Below are positions 15,210 through 25,019 of a stretch of DNA of 40,620 nt, in pieces. This DNA is from Candidatus Woesearchaeota archaeon. GTDB lineage: Archaea > Nanobdellota > Nanobdellia > Woesearchaeales > GW2011-AR9. The first letter of the stretch is position 1, and each line of letters opens with the position of its first letter. The notes below the pieces were generated by a model. It was not told where the DNA came from, did no database searches, and worked only from the letters and a program-made list of their open reading frames with translations. The stretch is from NCBI GenBank assembly GCA_018303285.1, contig JAGVYL010000002.1:6483-47102 (forward strand). Reading direction: 5' to 3'. Both the position numbers and the translations under genes were made by a program.

Positions 15210-16786
15210 TTTTGTTCCAAGTCGCCTGGCTCTTTAGGGAAATGATACTTTTTGGTCAAATCTATCACTTCATCAAATGCTGATGCCATTAGTCCTTTGA
15301 ATTTATTTTCCCTTTGGGGCGGAGTGAACGTTTCCCTGCCTCTATCTGCCATGTTATAACTTCTTCCTAGATACACTTCATCCGGGGAGACATACCAAAA
15401 CATTCCCGCTATCATCTCTTCACTAGGGGCATAAGTTCTTCGATGTGTGGCAAGCGCGATATCTCTTGCAATATTATCATCACCTGCGCCAGTCAAGCAT
15501 GAAGCCAAGACTATAGTTGCATCATCAGCCAAAATTTGGTCTAATGGTCCCAGCCATTCACCCATGGTATCTTTTGAGATAAAATATGCATCATCACCAT
15601 AACCATCTACAAGCATGAGGTTCTGCAGGCCATGCAGATGGAAAGTTATATTTCCTGCCGTGATGCCTCTTCCGCGCAAATATGTCAAAATCTCGCCTAA
15701 TTTTTTGTCTTTTCCTGGTTGAATTGCAATAGGCGCATAATCTTTTAATTCACGGAGTGCATAATCATCGTTTGTTTCTGGCTCTATCATCATTCCATTA
15801 ATCTCAGGCTCCCGAGTTAGAACATAAATTGCCGCCGGCTTTTCTTTGGGGTGCTCGATAGTGTGGATGGTGCGTTCCAATAATTCCGTAGAGAACCACC
15901 CGAATTGTATAATCCCTAAATTATAATAAAGTAATGCCGGATTGCTTACGGTTTCAATCCTCTCAAAATTTTGTTTTTCCACTAGATTGGAAATTTCCGG
16001 TGCAGGAACACTTTGGAACCCTTTGCTTTCTAATGCTGATAAGCGATAAGAAATATTAACCATATCGGATGAATCTGATAATAATCCTATCAGTGCTATA
16101 TATACATCTATTCCATTGGTTTTGCCGATCATTTTCTTTAGCTTAGGAACATATTTTTCAGGCACTTCACCCAGACATAAGGCTAACACTTCCTCAGGAT
16201 GTTTTTTTAAGAAATTCCAAGCATACTTTTCGTTATCTTTTGAGAATAATCTCTGAAAATAATCTAAATTGTGCTTGATTTTAGCTGGGGATACTTCTGT
16301 TAATCTCTTTTTTAAATGCTCATAATTTTGTACAACATAATCGATATCTATTCTGAAAGCTAAACCGGAAGCTAGACTGAGGGAATCACTAATTTGTCTG
16401 GATACCTGGTTTAGGTCCGCTGTAAATTCTGAATCACTGCATACTTTAACATATTTTCTTGCTAGGTATCTTGACAAGTCCCGAGATTCATATTCGGATC
16501 TTTTCTCATTGGCCACATATTCTTCTACAGATTTTAGTTTCAATTCAAGTGTGGTGCTTTTACAATTTTCTCTGGCTTTAGCTTCAGCTGCTTCAAAAGA
16601 GCTTATGGCTGCATCAGCAGCGTCGGTAGAAGTATCCTTTTCAGTGGATTGTACATTCGGATTATCAGGCGGCGTTTGGGCATGTGCATAATTTGGCCCT
16701 GATGCTAGTATAGTGCCCATTATTCCCAGCCCAATAACTGGCTTAACTAAAGCTCGGGTTATTTTTTCAAGTGTGTTTTTTGTCAT
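15206..16786 (-). CDS. Secreted caspase-like (clan CD) cysteine peptidase candidate
   Basis: A 526-residue exported protein. A signal peptide with an AHA-Q cleavage site (about residue 36) is followed by a low-complexity Thr/Asp/Ala stretch, a helical region (about 65-330) and a C-terminal domain with TFHLHGLQNLMLV (H385, G386) and DATIVLASCLTGAGDDNIA (S429, C430). A hydrophobic strand ending HG and a second ending SC, about 45 residues apart, is the catalytic dyad layout of caspases, CHAT and related clan CD peptidases. AxA cleavage with no lipobox suggests a soluble product. It overlaps the upstream lipoprotein gene and the downstream one by 4 bases each. Family assignment rests on motifs only. 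Confidence 0.65.
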   Translation of the reverse strand: MTKNTLEKITRALVKPVIGLGIMGTILASGPNYAHAQTPPDNPNVQSTEKDTSTDAADAAISSFEAAEAKARENCKSTTLELKLKSVEEYVANEKRSEYESRDLSRYLARKYVKVCSDSEFTADLNQVSRQISDSLSLASGLAFRIDIDYVVQNYEHLKKRLTEVSPAKIKHNLDYFQRLFSKDNEKYAWNFLKKHPEEVLALCLGEVPEKYVPKLKKMIGKTNGIDVYIALIGLLSDSSDMVNISYRLSALESKGFQSVPAPEISNLVEKQNFERIETVSNPALLYYNLGIIQFGWFSTELLERTIHTIEHPKEKPAAIYVLTREPEINGMMIEPETNDDYALRELKDYAPIAIQPGKDKKLGEILTYLRGRGITAGNITFHLHGLQNLMLVDGYGDDAYFISKDTMGEWLGPLDQILADDATIVLASCLTGAGDDNIARDIALATHRRTYAPSEEMIAGMFWYVSPDEVYLGRSYNMADRGRETFTPPQRENKFKGLMASAFDEVIDLTKKYHFPKEPGDLEQK

Positions 16787-18003
16787 TTTACCTCTTCTCG
16801 TAACTGTTGTCTATATCGTTCAACCAGTGGAGCTAAAATTTTTTGTCTCTTATACTCCAACTGCTCTAAATTCTGTAGCACGGGCTCGTTCAAGCGTAAT
16901 CTCATGGGGGCAGTAGTGATTGGCCCCCTATAACCGTCAACCAAAGAATCAATTACGGCGGCAAACTGTTCTTCCATCTGAGAATCATGATATAAATTAA
17001 ATGTAGTTTGCGCTCCGAGAGCTAATCCAGATGAAATATTTCCATAAATAATAAGCAGGTCAACATAAGATACAAGTGCCCGGTCTATTCTCTCGGCCAG
17101 AGCAGGGGAGATTTCTTCATTATTTTGGGAGGTTATATTGTCAACCATTGAAGAAAGTAAATCCATATACTCTTTTTTTGTTTGTTGATAGCGAGTTAGG
17201 TCAAATAGTTTTCCTCGAGCTAGAGGATTATCGATTGGTTCTACTTTTGGACAGGCGGGGGATATTTTAGATGATTGGTGATAAATTATCTTTGCTTCTT
17301 CTTTGGCACATTCTCCGGCATCAACAGAAGTTTTAACTATCTTTGCAGCGGCGGTATATTTTTCTTTAGTACAGTTAGGAAACATTTTTTTGTAGGCATC
17401 ACGCGTGGCTTTAACTGCGTCTGAATTAAAATCTACCCCTAACTCTTGCAAAATAGCAGTAAATTCTCGGTCATATTTATCTAAAGCTAAGAACTCTTTA
17501 CAAAGCGACAAGTCATGGATCTGCTCTCCAACCTGACTAAAGATTTCTGCAGTTTTCTCCATCTTAATTTGTAATTGGCGAAAGCTTTCTGCATCAGGCA
17601 TCTGTAACCTTTCATCAATTGCTTCAGCTAATTTTTCTTTTGATTCTTTTGAAAGACTTGGATAGATATGATGCCCTAATTCATGTTCTAAAGAATCAGT
17701 CTGACACCGGGTATAATCTAGAGTGCAACGGATAATAATCTTATTTGGCAGGTAACTACAAGTTAAGATGGAGTTAGTAGTTTCTAATTCCACTGTCAAT
17801 TCTGATTGTTCAATCTCTTCAGCAATCACGGGAGAAAAATCTTCTGCCCTTCTTTCAAGATCTGCCTGTGCTTTTAATCGATTCTCCTCTTCTATTGTTG
17901 GTTGGACTATTTTGGGTGTGTCTGGTTTAACAGCTACTTCTGAAAGATTACATCCAGCAACTGCTGTGACAATCAAAGAAGATATGATCTTGGGTAGGCT
18001 CAT
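16783..18003 (-). CDS. HExxH lipoprotein, putative zinc metallopeptidase
   Basis: A 406-residue protein with a lipobox VAGC (C18), so it should be membrane-anchored and exposed outside. LEHELGHHI (H107, E108, H111) is the zincin signature, followed by long amphipathic helices; an acidic YDREF segment near residue 178 could give a third ligand. Cysteine pairs flank the motif (LTCSY, IRCTLDYTRC) and recur later, suggesting disulfides. The family is not recognised beyond the zinc motif. It follows the Tiki-like gene by 18 bases, behind GGAG, and overlaps the caspase-like gene by ATGA. Confidence 0.75.
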   Translation of the reverse strand: MSLPKIISSLIVTAVAGCNLSEVAVKPDTPKIVQPTIEEENRLKAQADLERRAEDFSPVIAEEIEQSELTVELETTNSILTCSYLPNKIIIRCTLDYTRCQTDSLEHELGHHIYPSLSKESKEKLAEAIDERLQMPDAESFRQLQIKMEKTAEIFSQVGEQIHDLSLCKEFLALDKYDREFTAILQELGVDFNSDAVKATRDAYKKMFPNCTKEKYTAAAKIVKTSVDAGECAKEEAKIIYHQSSKISPACPKVEPIDNPLARGKLFDLTRYQQTKKEYMDLLSSMVDNITSQNNEEISPALAERIDRALVSYVDLLIIYGNISSGLALGAQTTFNLYHDSQMEEQFAAVIDSLVDGYRGPITTAPMRLRLNEPVLQNLEQLEYKRQKILAPLVERYRQQLREEVK

Positions 18004-18021
18004 TTAGTTTTCTCCGCTTTT

Positions 18022-18894
18022 TTATTTCTCTTTAGGATTTATCATTTCTTCCATTTCCAAATATTTTACTGGTGGATTTGTTATTAAGTCCACATCAGTT
18101 CCTTCTTTAAGTCCAATCCAAGCCGGAAAATCACATCTACGGTCTTCCTTCCTTTGAAAAGACATAGACTTCGCACGATAAGTGTTAAAGACAACAGAGA
18201 AATTCTTTCCGGCAGTAGCCTGAGAAAGGAAATATCCCAACGGATTTCCACAACCTATCTCTGTACGACATTCACCTGTGCTTCTTGGAGAACATTTTTT
18301 AGATGAAGGTTGTTCTATCGCATGCCATGCACCAAAAAAGAGAATTACTTTTGATTCGGGATTATCTGAAAAAACTTTCTTCTCCAGATTGTGGTAGATT
18401 TGAGCATCTCGATTAACTACTTTTCCTTCTATTTCATCTGGTCCGTCATGACAATCATGAGAATCAATAGCGTACACTTTAATCCCTGCTTCTTTTGCTT
18501 TATGTAAAAAGTAGAGGAACCCTTTACGCATACTATAAGTTTCTTTAGAGAACTGCTCATCGCTGATCTCCCCTTCTAAAAAGCGGTCTAATATTGGTTG
18601 GCTGTGATAGTCTAATTCTACTCCTAAGTTATTGTACCCTCTCGTTTTCAGTTTTGCCAGCAAATCACCTGCAAAATAATCATCTGCATCAACATCATGA
18701 AATTCACCTAAAATAAGGGTTTGGCTTTGTTCAGCTTGTTTGAGAATAGTTTCCTCTAAATCTGGCGTTTGCTCATTTTTTTTAAGAACAATTATTTGTG
18801 AAGGGCTAAGACTAGTCATCTCTAAGTTAGAAGTAGCGCATCCGGCTAACGCAAGAGCTAGACTTGCTCCTGCAATTAAATGTTTTAGACTCAT
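18022..18894 (-). CDS. ChaN/Tiki-superfamily lipoprotein
   Basis: A 290-residue lipoprotein (lipobox LAGC, C19). The mature part has LILGEFHDVDAD (E64, H66, D67), LGVELD (E93), AGIKVYAIDSHD and ILFFGAWHA (G188, H191). These are the spaced GE-H, VE and GxxH signatures of the Tiki/TraB/ChaN/EreA-like superfamily, which includes haem-binding ChaN, metal-dependent Tiki peptidases and erythromycin esterases. Which activity applies cannot be told. It overlaps the upstream EF-hand gene by 4 bases. ChaN homologues are mainly known from bacteria, so transfer is possible. Confidence 0.75.
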   Translation of the reverse strand: MSLKHLIAGASLALALAGCATSNLEMTSLSPSQIIVLKKNEQTPDLEETILKQAEQSQTLILGEFHDVDADDYFAGDLLAKLKTRGYNNLGVELDYHSQPILDRFLEGEISDEQFSKETYSMRKGFLYFLHKAKEAGIKVYAIDSHDCHDGPDEIEGKVVNRDAQIYHNLEKKVFSDNPESKVILFFGAWHAIEQPSSKKCSPRSTGECRTEIGCGNPLGYFLSQATAGKNFSVVFNTYRAKSMSFQRKEDRRCDFPAWIGLKEGTDVDLITNPPVKYLEMEEMINPKEK

Positions 18895-19448
18895 TTTCTC
18901 TTCTCCGTTTTTTCATAATTACATTTTATTTTTGGATTAGAAGAAGTTGCTGTAGCTTGATAAGCAGTCAAATCTTCTAAAGTAATATATCCATCATTAT
19001 TGAGATCATCTGCAGGAGATAAGTAACAATCACCATTGACATCTGCAGGAATAAAGTTATCTTTAATTGTTCCTGCGACCAAATATGCAATCATAGATGG
19101 AGATAATTCACCTTTTCTGACCTTATCGCAATCGCTGTTCCACAATATGTATTCCATTATTAGAGATTTAGCATATTCTAACGAGCCAAGCCGGCCATCT
19201 TTTGGATCAGCTTTTTCACTCGAGCAGGGAGATTGCCAGCCATCATATCTTTGAATTGTTTTTGCTAATTCGGTGAAGCAAGTTAAGTCCTTTTCCATCA
19301 ACTCTACAGAAGATGAAGATGAACAAGTGGCTTTGTCTGCTAAAGTAGTCTTAGAATAAGCAGGAGCATCTGCCAAAGCAGGCGAACTAGTTAACCCTAA
19401 ATAAAATGCTGCCAGTCCAGTTATGATTGCCGTTTTTATGTTTACCAT
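18891..19448 (-). CDS. Secreted EF-hand/dockerin-like protein, first gene of operon
   Basis: A 185-residue exported protein. The signal peptide cleaves near ALADA. The central region is helical with four cysteines. The C-terminal part, PADVNGDCYLSPADDLNNDG followed by YITLEDLTAYQ, holds two Asp/Asn-rich calcium loops of the dockerin or EF-hand type. In cellulosomes dockerins bind cohesins; no cohesin is visible here, so scaffold binding is only a possibility. It is the promoter-proximal gene of six, with a palindromic TATA region (AGTTTATAAACT) about 57 bases before the ATG and a 4-base overlap with the next gene. Confidence 0.7.
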   Translation of the reverse strand: MVNIKTAIITGLAAFYLGLTSSPALADAPAYSKTTLADKATCSSSSSVELMEKDLTCFTELAKTIQRYDGWQSPCSSEKADPKDGRLGSLEYAKSLIMEYILWNSDCDKVRKGELSPSMIAYLVAGTIKDNFIPADVNGDCYLSPADDLNNDGYITLEDLTAYQATATSSNPKIKCNYEKTEKRK

Positions 19449-19504
19449 TTTGTGTTATCTCTTTATTTTTTAAGTTATCCTCATTCTGTGCTTAAAATCT
19501 CTCT

Positions 19505-19516
19505 AGTTTATAAACT
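19505..19516 (-). promoter_or_regulatory. Promoter of the six-gene secreted operon
   Basis: AGTTTATAAACT is a perfect 12-bp palindrome containing a TATA box. It predicts a transcript start near 19480 and a leader of about 35 bases. Confidence 0.5.
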
Positions 19517-19581
19517 TTTTGTTATTTTTATCACTTTAGAGTAGTCTCCAAACAAAGAGGACTGAATCTGTCATTTTTCTC

Positions 19582-21129
19582 TCATTCCAGCACTTCCATC
19601 ATGTGTCCCAGCAGCTTGTACGTTTTTACTCTTATAGATTCCTGCGTTTTCCATCCTGCTCTGTACCATAACACATGTTTTGACAATTTACTTCCTACTT
19701 TTCCGCGAGGGTCATCATCTAACCTCAACGTTTTAGTAGTAGGCAAGCCTTGATAGACATCTAATGCTGCATGAACTGTTCCGTCCAACATCCTTTGCGT
19801 AAGCGCCATCTGATCTACCGCGTTGCCGTCACTAGTGTTGATGAAGTATGTTCCTGCTCGCATCAGTCCAATCCTCTCTGCAGAGATAAGCCCTTCTGCT
19901 TTATGCGCTTTCACGTTTACAGAGACAATATCACTTGTTTCTAACAAAGTGTCTAGCTCTATATATTCATAGTCTACCGCTTTCTTTGTCGGACCAGCAT
20001 ATTGAACTTTCATACCTAAAGCAGCTCCAATTTGTGCTACTCTCCCGCCAATTCTACCCAATCCTACTATTCCCAACTTTTTACCTCTCAATGTTTCATC
20101 GTAATGGGAAAGGCTTTGGACATCAATCGCTTTATCTTTTTTGATAAGTTGAATCTTTCGTTTTACTGTTTCACTTACTTTATTAGAATCATATACAATA
20201 GTTTCGTGAGTGGCTAAGTACTTGTAAAATTCTGCACTACTTTCATCAATAGTTACTACTCTGTCCACTTTTATCTTAAAGCCCTCAGCCAAAACGGATT
20301 CCAAGTAATCTAAGCTCGTTTGTTCACCCAGTATTCCCACACGTTTCCCTTCCAGCAATTGTTCAGGCAGGATTTCATCTAAAGTCTTATCGTTAAAGCC
20401 GCCATAATGTTCCTGCGATCTTCCCAACTTATGAAATTGGTGTGAAAACTTGCCTCTGCGAGTACTTCTCTCGTTGAGGTGTGATTTTCTGTAGCGAGTA
20501 AACAAGCTGCTAAGAACGCCAATGGCAATATCCTCATCAGTCTCTGCTTTTTTATCTGTCTTTTTGGTTCTCTCAATTAATTTTACTAAGCCATCAAACT
20601 CTAGTTCTGATACTGCATCCGTCCCGTAATCCTGAACGCAGTTTGTATATATCCTTGCTTTACGTGTTTTCTCTACATCTAAGCGATGTTCAAATTCATG
20701 GGTCCAAGTGATAATGGCTTTAGTTTGACCATCCTCTACTAATTTATCTAAAACCGTCCCAGGGATGTTCGTCCAGCAGGTAAGCACACAATCAGCTCCT
20801 TTCACTCTGTTGTACAAGCACTGTGCAGAAACATCTTCTCTTAGTCCGGCTTCAGTCCAACATTGTGCTGTTTTTAATCTCTCATGCAATTCTGGAGTAA
20901 TTCCTTCAAAACTCTCCGGCAAACTAGACGGCCAGATAATTATGTTCGCATCAGTTGGAATCTCATAACTTTCTGGAACCACCCACTGCTTACTCGCCTC
21001 ATCATAAGTCATAGGGACTCGTTCAATTTTAGGCTTCTCAACTAACTGTTTAAGTACGGCTTCGTGCTCAGGATAGAAGATTATTGTATCCAAAGCCACT
21101 ACTTTTTTGAATTTTTGTACCGTTTTCAT
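19582..21129 (-). CDS. 2-hydroxyacid dehydrogenase-fold protein lacking the catalytic triad
   Basis: A 515-residue protein, much longer than the usual 310-340. The C-terminal half is a D-isomer 2-hydroxyacid dehydrogenase NAD domain: LRGKKLGIVGLGRIGGRVA (about 347-365), LDTLLETSDIVSVNV and FINTSDGNAVD. The catalytic Arg of the usual NTARGG is Asp (D434), the Glu position of DVxxxEP is lost (DVYQGLP) and the His of TPH is replaced in LWYRAGWKTQES. All three triad residues are thus missing while the NAD fold is kept, pointing to a non-enzymatic NAD-binding role. The N-terminal half has segments reminiscent of a second diverged unit. The gene has GGAGG before its ATG and is divergent from a TrmB regulator, with an inverted repeat between them. 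Confidence 0.75.
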   Translation of the reverse strand: MKTVQKFKKVVALDTIIFYPEHEAVLKQLVEKPKIERVPMTYDEASKQWVVPESYEIPTDANIIIWPSSLPESFEGITPELHERLKTAQCWTEAGLREDVSAQCLYNRVKGADCVLTCWTNIPGTVLDKLVEDGQTKAIITWTHEFEHRLDVEKTRKARIYTNCVQDYGTDAVSELEFDGLVKLIERTKKTDKKAETDEDIAIGVLSSLFTRYRKSHLNERSTRRGKFSHQFHKLGRSQEHYGGFNDKTLDEILPEQLLEGKRVGILGEQTSLDYLESVLAEGFKIKVDRVVTIDESSAEFYKYLATHETIVYDSNKVSETVKRKIQLIKKDKAIDVQSLSHYDETLRGKKLGIVGLGRIGGRVAQIGAALGMKVQYAGPTKKAVDYEYIELDTLLETSDIVSVNVKAHKAEGLISAERIGLMRAGTYFINTSDGNAVDQMALTQRMLDGTVHAALDVYQGLPTTKTLRLDDDPRGKVGSKLSKHVLWYRAGWKTQESIRVKTYKLLGHMMEVLE

Positions 21130-21167
21130 GTGATTGCCTCCGTGTTTTAATCTTTGTTTATCACTAT

Positions 21168-21193
21168 AAAGTAAACACAGAGGTTACTACTTT
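21168..21193. promoter_or_regulatory. Inverted-repeat operator candidate between divergent genes
   Basis: AAAGTA at 21168-21173 and TACTTT at 21188-21193 form an inverted repeat, with inner AGTAA/TTACT arms. It overlaps the TATA region of the dehydrogenase-like gene (ACTTTATAG on the minus strand) and lies about 35 bases upstream of the TrmB gene's box (GTTTAAAAAG near 21224-21233). The TrmB protein next door is the natural candidate to bind it. Confidence 0.45.
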
Positions 21194-21254
21194 AATATTT
21201 GTTGTCTTATTGATAAAACGACAAGTTTAAAAAGTCCAAGATTATTCTCTCATA

Positions 21255-22403
21255 ATGGACATAAAAATCATCAGTGATAATTTTGATCTTACTAAAACCG
21301 AAGTAAACATCTATCTCTCGCTTCTTGAGCTAGGTGAAGCTACCGCAGCAGAGATTGCCTTAAAGAACGGCCTAAACCGAACCTTTACTTACGATCGAAT
21401 TGACAAACTATTAAAGAAGGGCTTGGCAAGCTATTACATCAAAGATGATAAAAAATACTTTAAGCCTGCTGATCCTTCCCAACTCATTGCTCTATTGAAA
21501 GAACATCAAGAAGAGATTCTGTCTAAGCTTAAGAAAAGAGAACAACAAGTTCAAGAGCTAATCCCCACACTGCAAAAATTTCAGAAGCCTAAAGAAAAAG
21601 TGCCATTGGTAGAGTTGTACTCCACCAAGAAAGGCATTAAAACTGTGCTTAATATCGCTTTGCGGGATAAAAACGAACTTTATATTCATGGGTCAATCGA
21701 TAAATTCGGTGAAACCATGGAGCATTATTATGAAATCTGGAATAAGCAGCGAGCAGAAGCAAACATAAACACTAAAGTCTTAACTGCAGATACCATTCAA
21801 TTAGACCGTGCCGAAACTGATTTTCTTGCCTCGGAAGAAAACGGGAATTCTACCACGTTCATCTTTGGGAATAATGTGGTCATTGTCTTATGGAGCCAGT
21901 TTCCCGTAGCCATTAGAATGCAAAGTGCAGAACTAGCTAAGAGCATGATTAAATCCTTTTTTACCTTATGGAATCGAGAAGTGAAGATTTATAGCGGAGT
22001 ACAGGGAATACAACGAGCTTATTGGGAATTAATATCTGGCAAAGCTAAAACTTATCGAGGTTACGGCTATTCCAAGCAGCTGGCCAACATTTACACCACT
22101 GAATTCAGTAATGCCTGGCATGTAGAGCGATTGAAAAATGGTATCGATAATAAGATAATTTCGTTTGACGATACCGCTTCCAGAGAATATTTTGGACCAA
22201 GAACAAAGAAGATCGGCTTATTTGAAGTTAGATTCTTAGACAAAGATTTGCAAGGCCCCGTGTGCGTAACTTTCTCGGAAAACTTAGTGGTTACATTTAT
22301 TTATACGGAAAAAGAATTAAAAGTAATCTTAAACAAAAACAAAGAAAGCATCGCTGCGTATAAAAGACATTTTGAATATCTTTGGAAAAGGGCGAAAAAG
22401 TAA
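21255..22403 (+). CDS. TrmB-family regulator with two effector-like domains
   Basis: A 382-residue DNA-binding regulator. The winged helix is at the N-terminus (FDLTKTEVNIYLSLLELG, AAEIALKNGLNRTFTYDRI, DKLLKKGLASYYI), then YFKPADPSQLIALLKEHQEE and a coiled-coil helix to about residue 105. The first effector domain ends SFFTLWNREV (about 248); a second, diverged copy follows and ends HFEYLWKRAKK. The protein at 2956-3693 has one such domain, so this looks like an internal duplication. A TATA-like box about 25 bases before the ATG predicts a leaderless message. The divergent neighbour is the NAD-binding dehydrogenase-like protein, which might supply or sense the effector (inference). Confidence 0.85.
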   Translation: MDIKIISDNFDLTKTEVNIYLSLLELGEATAAEIALKNGLNRTFTYDRIDKLLKKGLASYYIKDDKKYFKPADPSQLIALLKEHQEEILSKLKKREQQVQELIPTLQKFQKPKEKVPLVELYSTKKGIKTVLNIALRDKNELYIHGSIDKFGETMEHYYEIWNKQRAEANINTKVLTADTIQLDRAETDFLASEENGNSTTFIFGNNVVIVLWSQFPVAIRMQSAELAKSMIKSFFTLWNREVKIYSGVQGIQRAYWELISGKAKTYRGYGYSKQLANIYTTEFSNAWHVERLKNGIDNKIISFDDTASREYFGPRTKKIGLFEVRFLDKDLQGPVCVTFSENLVVTFIYTEKELKVILNKNKESIAAYKRHFEYLWKRAKK

Positions 22404-22536
22404 TACTATTTATTGATAATGCTCTATTCTTTTAACTATTAAACATATAATACGTTTAATCATTTACTTTCTCACTTTCGTGGATTTGTAGAGGTGTGCA
22501 AAAGAAGAGAAAAACGTTTCTTCTGCTCCACCTGAT

Positions 22537-23553
<1,017 letters not shown>

Positions 23554-23644
23554 TTATACTGACCGGAAAGGCGGCAGGTTTTAAAAAGGTATTTGTGATT
23601 TCATTTCCACAAAAGTTATAAATGGAAAAATAATCTTTTGAAAC

Positions 23645-23848
23645 ATGCTGGAAAAAATGGTGGAGAATGAAAAATTTTGTTTAGATACTAAAGCAAAACA
23701 GACTACGATCTCTCACGAAGGATGGCAGTACAAAGGGATGCTTAAACAACATTATTATGACACTGAGAAAAGAATCGAAGGGATTATATGTTATGATTGC
23801 ATGTATGTTCCAGCATTAGACCGATATGCATGGACTAAACGGCCTTAA
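23645..23848 (+). CDS. Small hypothetical protein (67 residues)
   Basis: No family is recognised. The protein has a CYDCMY pair and many aromatic residues (HYYDTEKR, WQYKG). A TATA-like box (GTTATAAAT) about 25-30 bases before the ATG gives some support for a real leaderless gene. It ends just before the tandem repeats behind the methyltransferase gene. Confidence 0.5.
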   Translation: MLEKMVENEKFCLDTKAKQTTISHEGWQYKGMLKQHYYDTEKRIEGIICYDCMYVPALDRYAWTKRP

Positions 23849-23859
23849 AAACATTGAGT

Positions 23860-24005
23860 TATTCTTGTTTTTTTATTTTAGCAATGAAAAAACTATCGTC
23901 ACTCACTCTATTCGTGCTGGAAGTTTCTTTATCTTGGCGATAAAAAAACTATCGTCACTCATTCTATTCTTGCCGGAAGTTTTTTTATTTTAGCAATAAA
24001 AAAAC
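23860..24005. repeat. 56-bp tandem duplication of a gene's 3' end
   Basis: Three copies at a strict 56-bp spacing (landmark GC-(A/G)-AT at 23881, 23937 and 23993). On the minus strand each copy encodes FFIAKIKK followed by a stop; copies one and two from the gene end LPARIE and the distal one ends QE. The unit is the last part of the m5C methyltransferase gene. Confidence 0.85.
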
Positions 24006-24921
24006 CTTCCGTATCATTGTCCTGCGGCCAAATACGCAAGCACTTTTTTATTTCTGGAGAATATGTTTCTTTTTCAAACTGTAGAACGGCCGGACTGTGC
24101 TTTAAACCGTGCAGTTTTATTTCTTCCAATCTGGCTGCAGGATATTTCTCCAAAAGCCAATTGATTACTCCTTCATCTTCTTCCGGCTCTAAAGTGCAGG
24201 TAGAATAAACCAGCTCTCCGCCTTCTTTAAGATTGTTGAAAGCTGTTTCCAAAAGCTTTCTTTGCTGAGAAGCCAACCGTTTGGCCGCTTGAGGATTCCA
24301 CCAGTTAAGAATGCGGGGAGATTTCATAATTGTTCCTGTACCTGTACAGGGGGCGTCCAAAAGAATCTTATCGAACTGTATGGTCTTAAAACCATAGCCA
24401 GTCATATTTGTAACTACCACATTGAGAATGCCGCTTCTCTGAAGATTAATTCCCAAGGATTTGATTCTTTCTCCGCTCAGCTCATTGGCAATGATAATTC
24501 CTTTGTTCTGCATCATGGCGGCCATCTGAGTTGTTTTACTCCCTGGAGCAGCACACATATCCAAAACAATCTCTCCTGGTTTCGGCTGAAGAACAATAGG
24601 GGGAATCATGGATGAAGCATCTTGGACGTAGAAATAGCCAAGATGATGCTCAAGCAGATTACCGATGTCTCGGCGTTCTTCTCTCTTATGGCTGATCCAG
24701 AATCCTTCCTTACACCAAGGAATAGGCTGAAGAGACCAGTTTTTTTCTATGCGGTTTTTTAATTCAGAAGCAGATATTTTGAGAGTGTTAGCACGGATAG
24801 AACGGCGAAGAAAAGAGAGAGAAGCTTGTTTGAATGTTTCCCAATCAGTTAATTGAGAGTATCTCTCGATAAACTTTTCTTTGAAAACGTATTTGCCGGC
24901 ATTGGGGAAGGGGGGAAGCAT
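23959..24921 (-). CDS. RNA cytosine-5 methyltransferase, NOL1/NOP2/Sun family
   Basis: A 320-residue SAM-dependent enzyme that makes m5C in tRNA or rRNA. After an N-terminal region (RRSIRANTLKIS) come the SAM-binding VLDMCAAPGSKTTQMA (about 118-133), motif IV LLDAPCTGTGT and motif VI YSTCTLEPEEDE, which carries the nucleophilic Cys; both family cysteines are present. The C-terminus EGFFIAKIKK is the conserved family end. Length fits archaeal members without a PUA domain; the target RNA cannot be told. The ATG at 24921 follows a TATA-like box (ATATAAAAAG). Its 3' end has been tandemly duplicated, which changed the last residues from KKQE to KKLPARIE. Confidence 0.93.
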   Translation of the reverse strand: MLPPFPNAGKYVFKEKFIERYSQLTDWETFKQASLSFLRRSIRANTLKISASELKNRIEKNWSLQPIPWCKEGFWISHKREERRDIGNLLEHHLGYFYVQDASSMIPPIVLQPKPGEIVLDMCAAPGSKTTQMAAMMQNKGIIIANELSGERIKSLGINLQRSGILNVVVTNMTGYGFKTIQFDKILLDAPCTGTGTIMKSPRILNWWNPQAAKRLASQQRKLLETAFNNLKEGGELVYSTCTLEPEEDEGVINWLLEKYPAARLEEIKLHGLKHSPAVLQFEKETYSPEIKKCLRIWPQDNDTEGFFIAKIKKLPARIE

Positions 24922-24975
24922 TTAGAAAGAAAACGAGGAGTTCTTTTTATATTATTTTGAAAAAATAAAGAACTT

Positions 24976-25019
24976 ATTTATTCGGTATTTATTCGATATT
25001 TATTCGGTATTTATTCTGC
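24976..25019. repeat. 11-bp tandem repeat, four copies
   Basis: ATTTATTCGGT is repeated at 24976, 24987 (one change), 24998 and 25009 (last two or three bases diverge). The last copy contains the stop codon of the HExxH protein gene. Confidence 0.8.
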
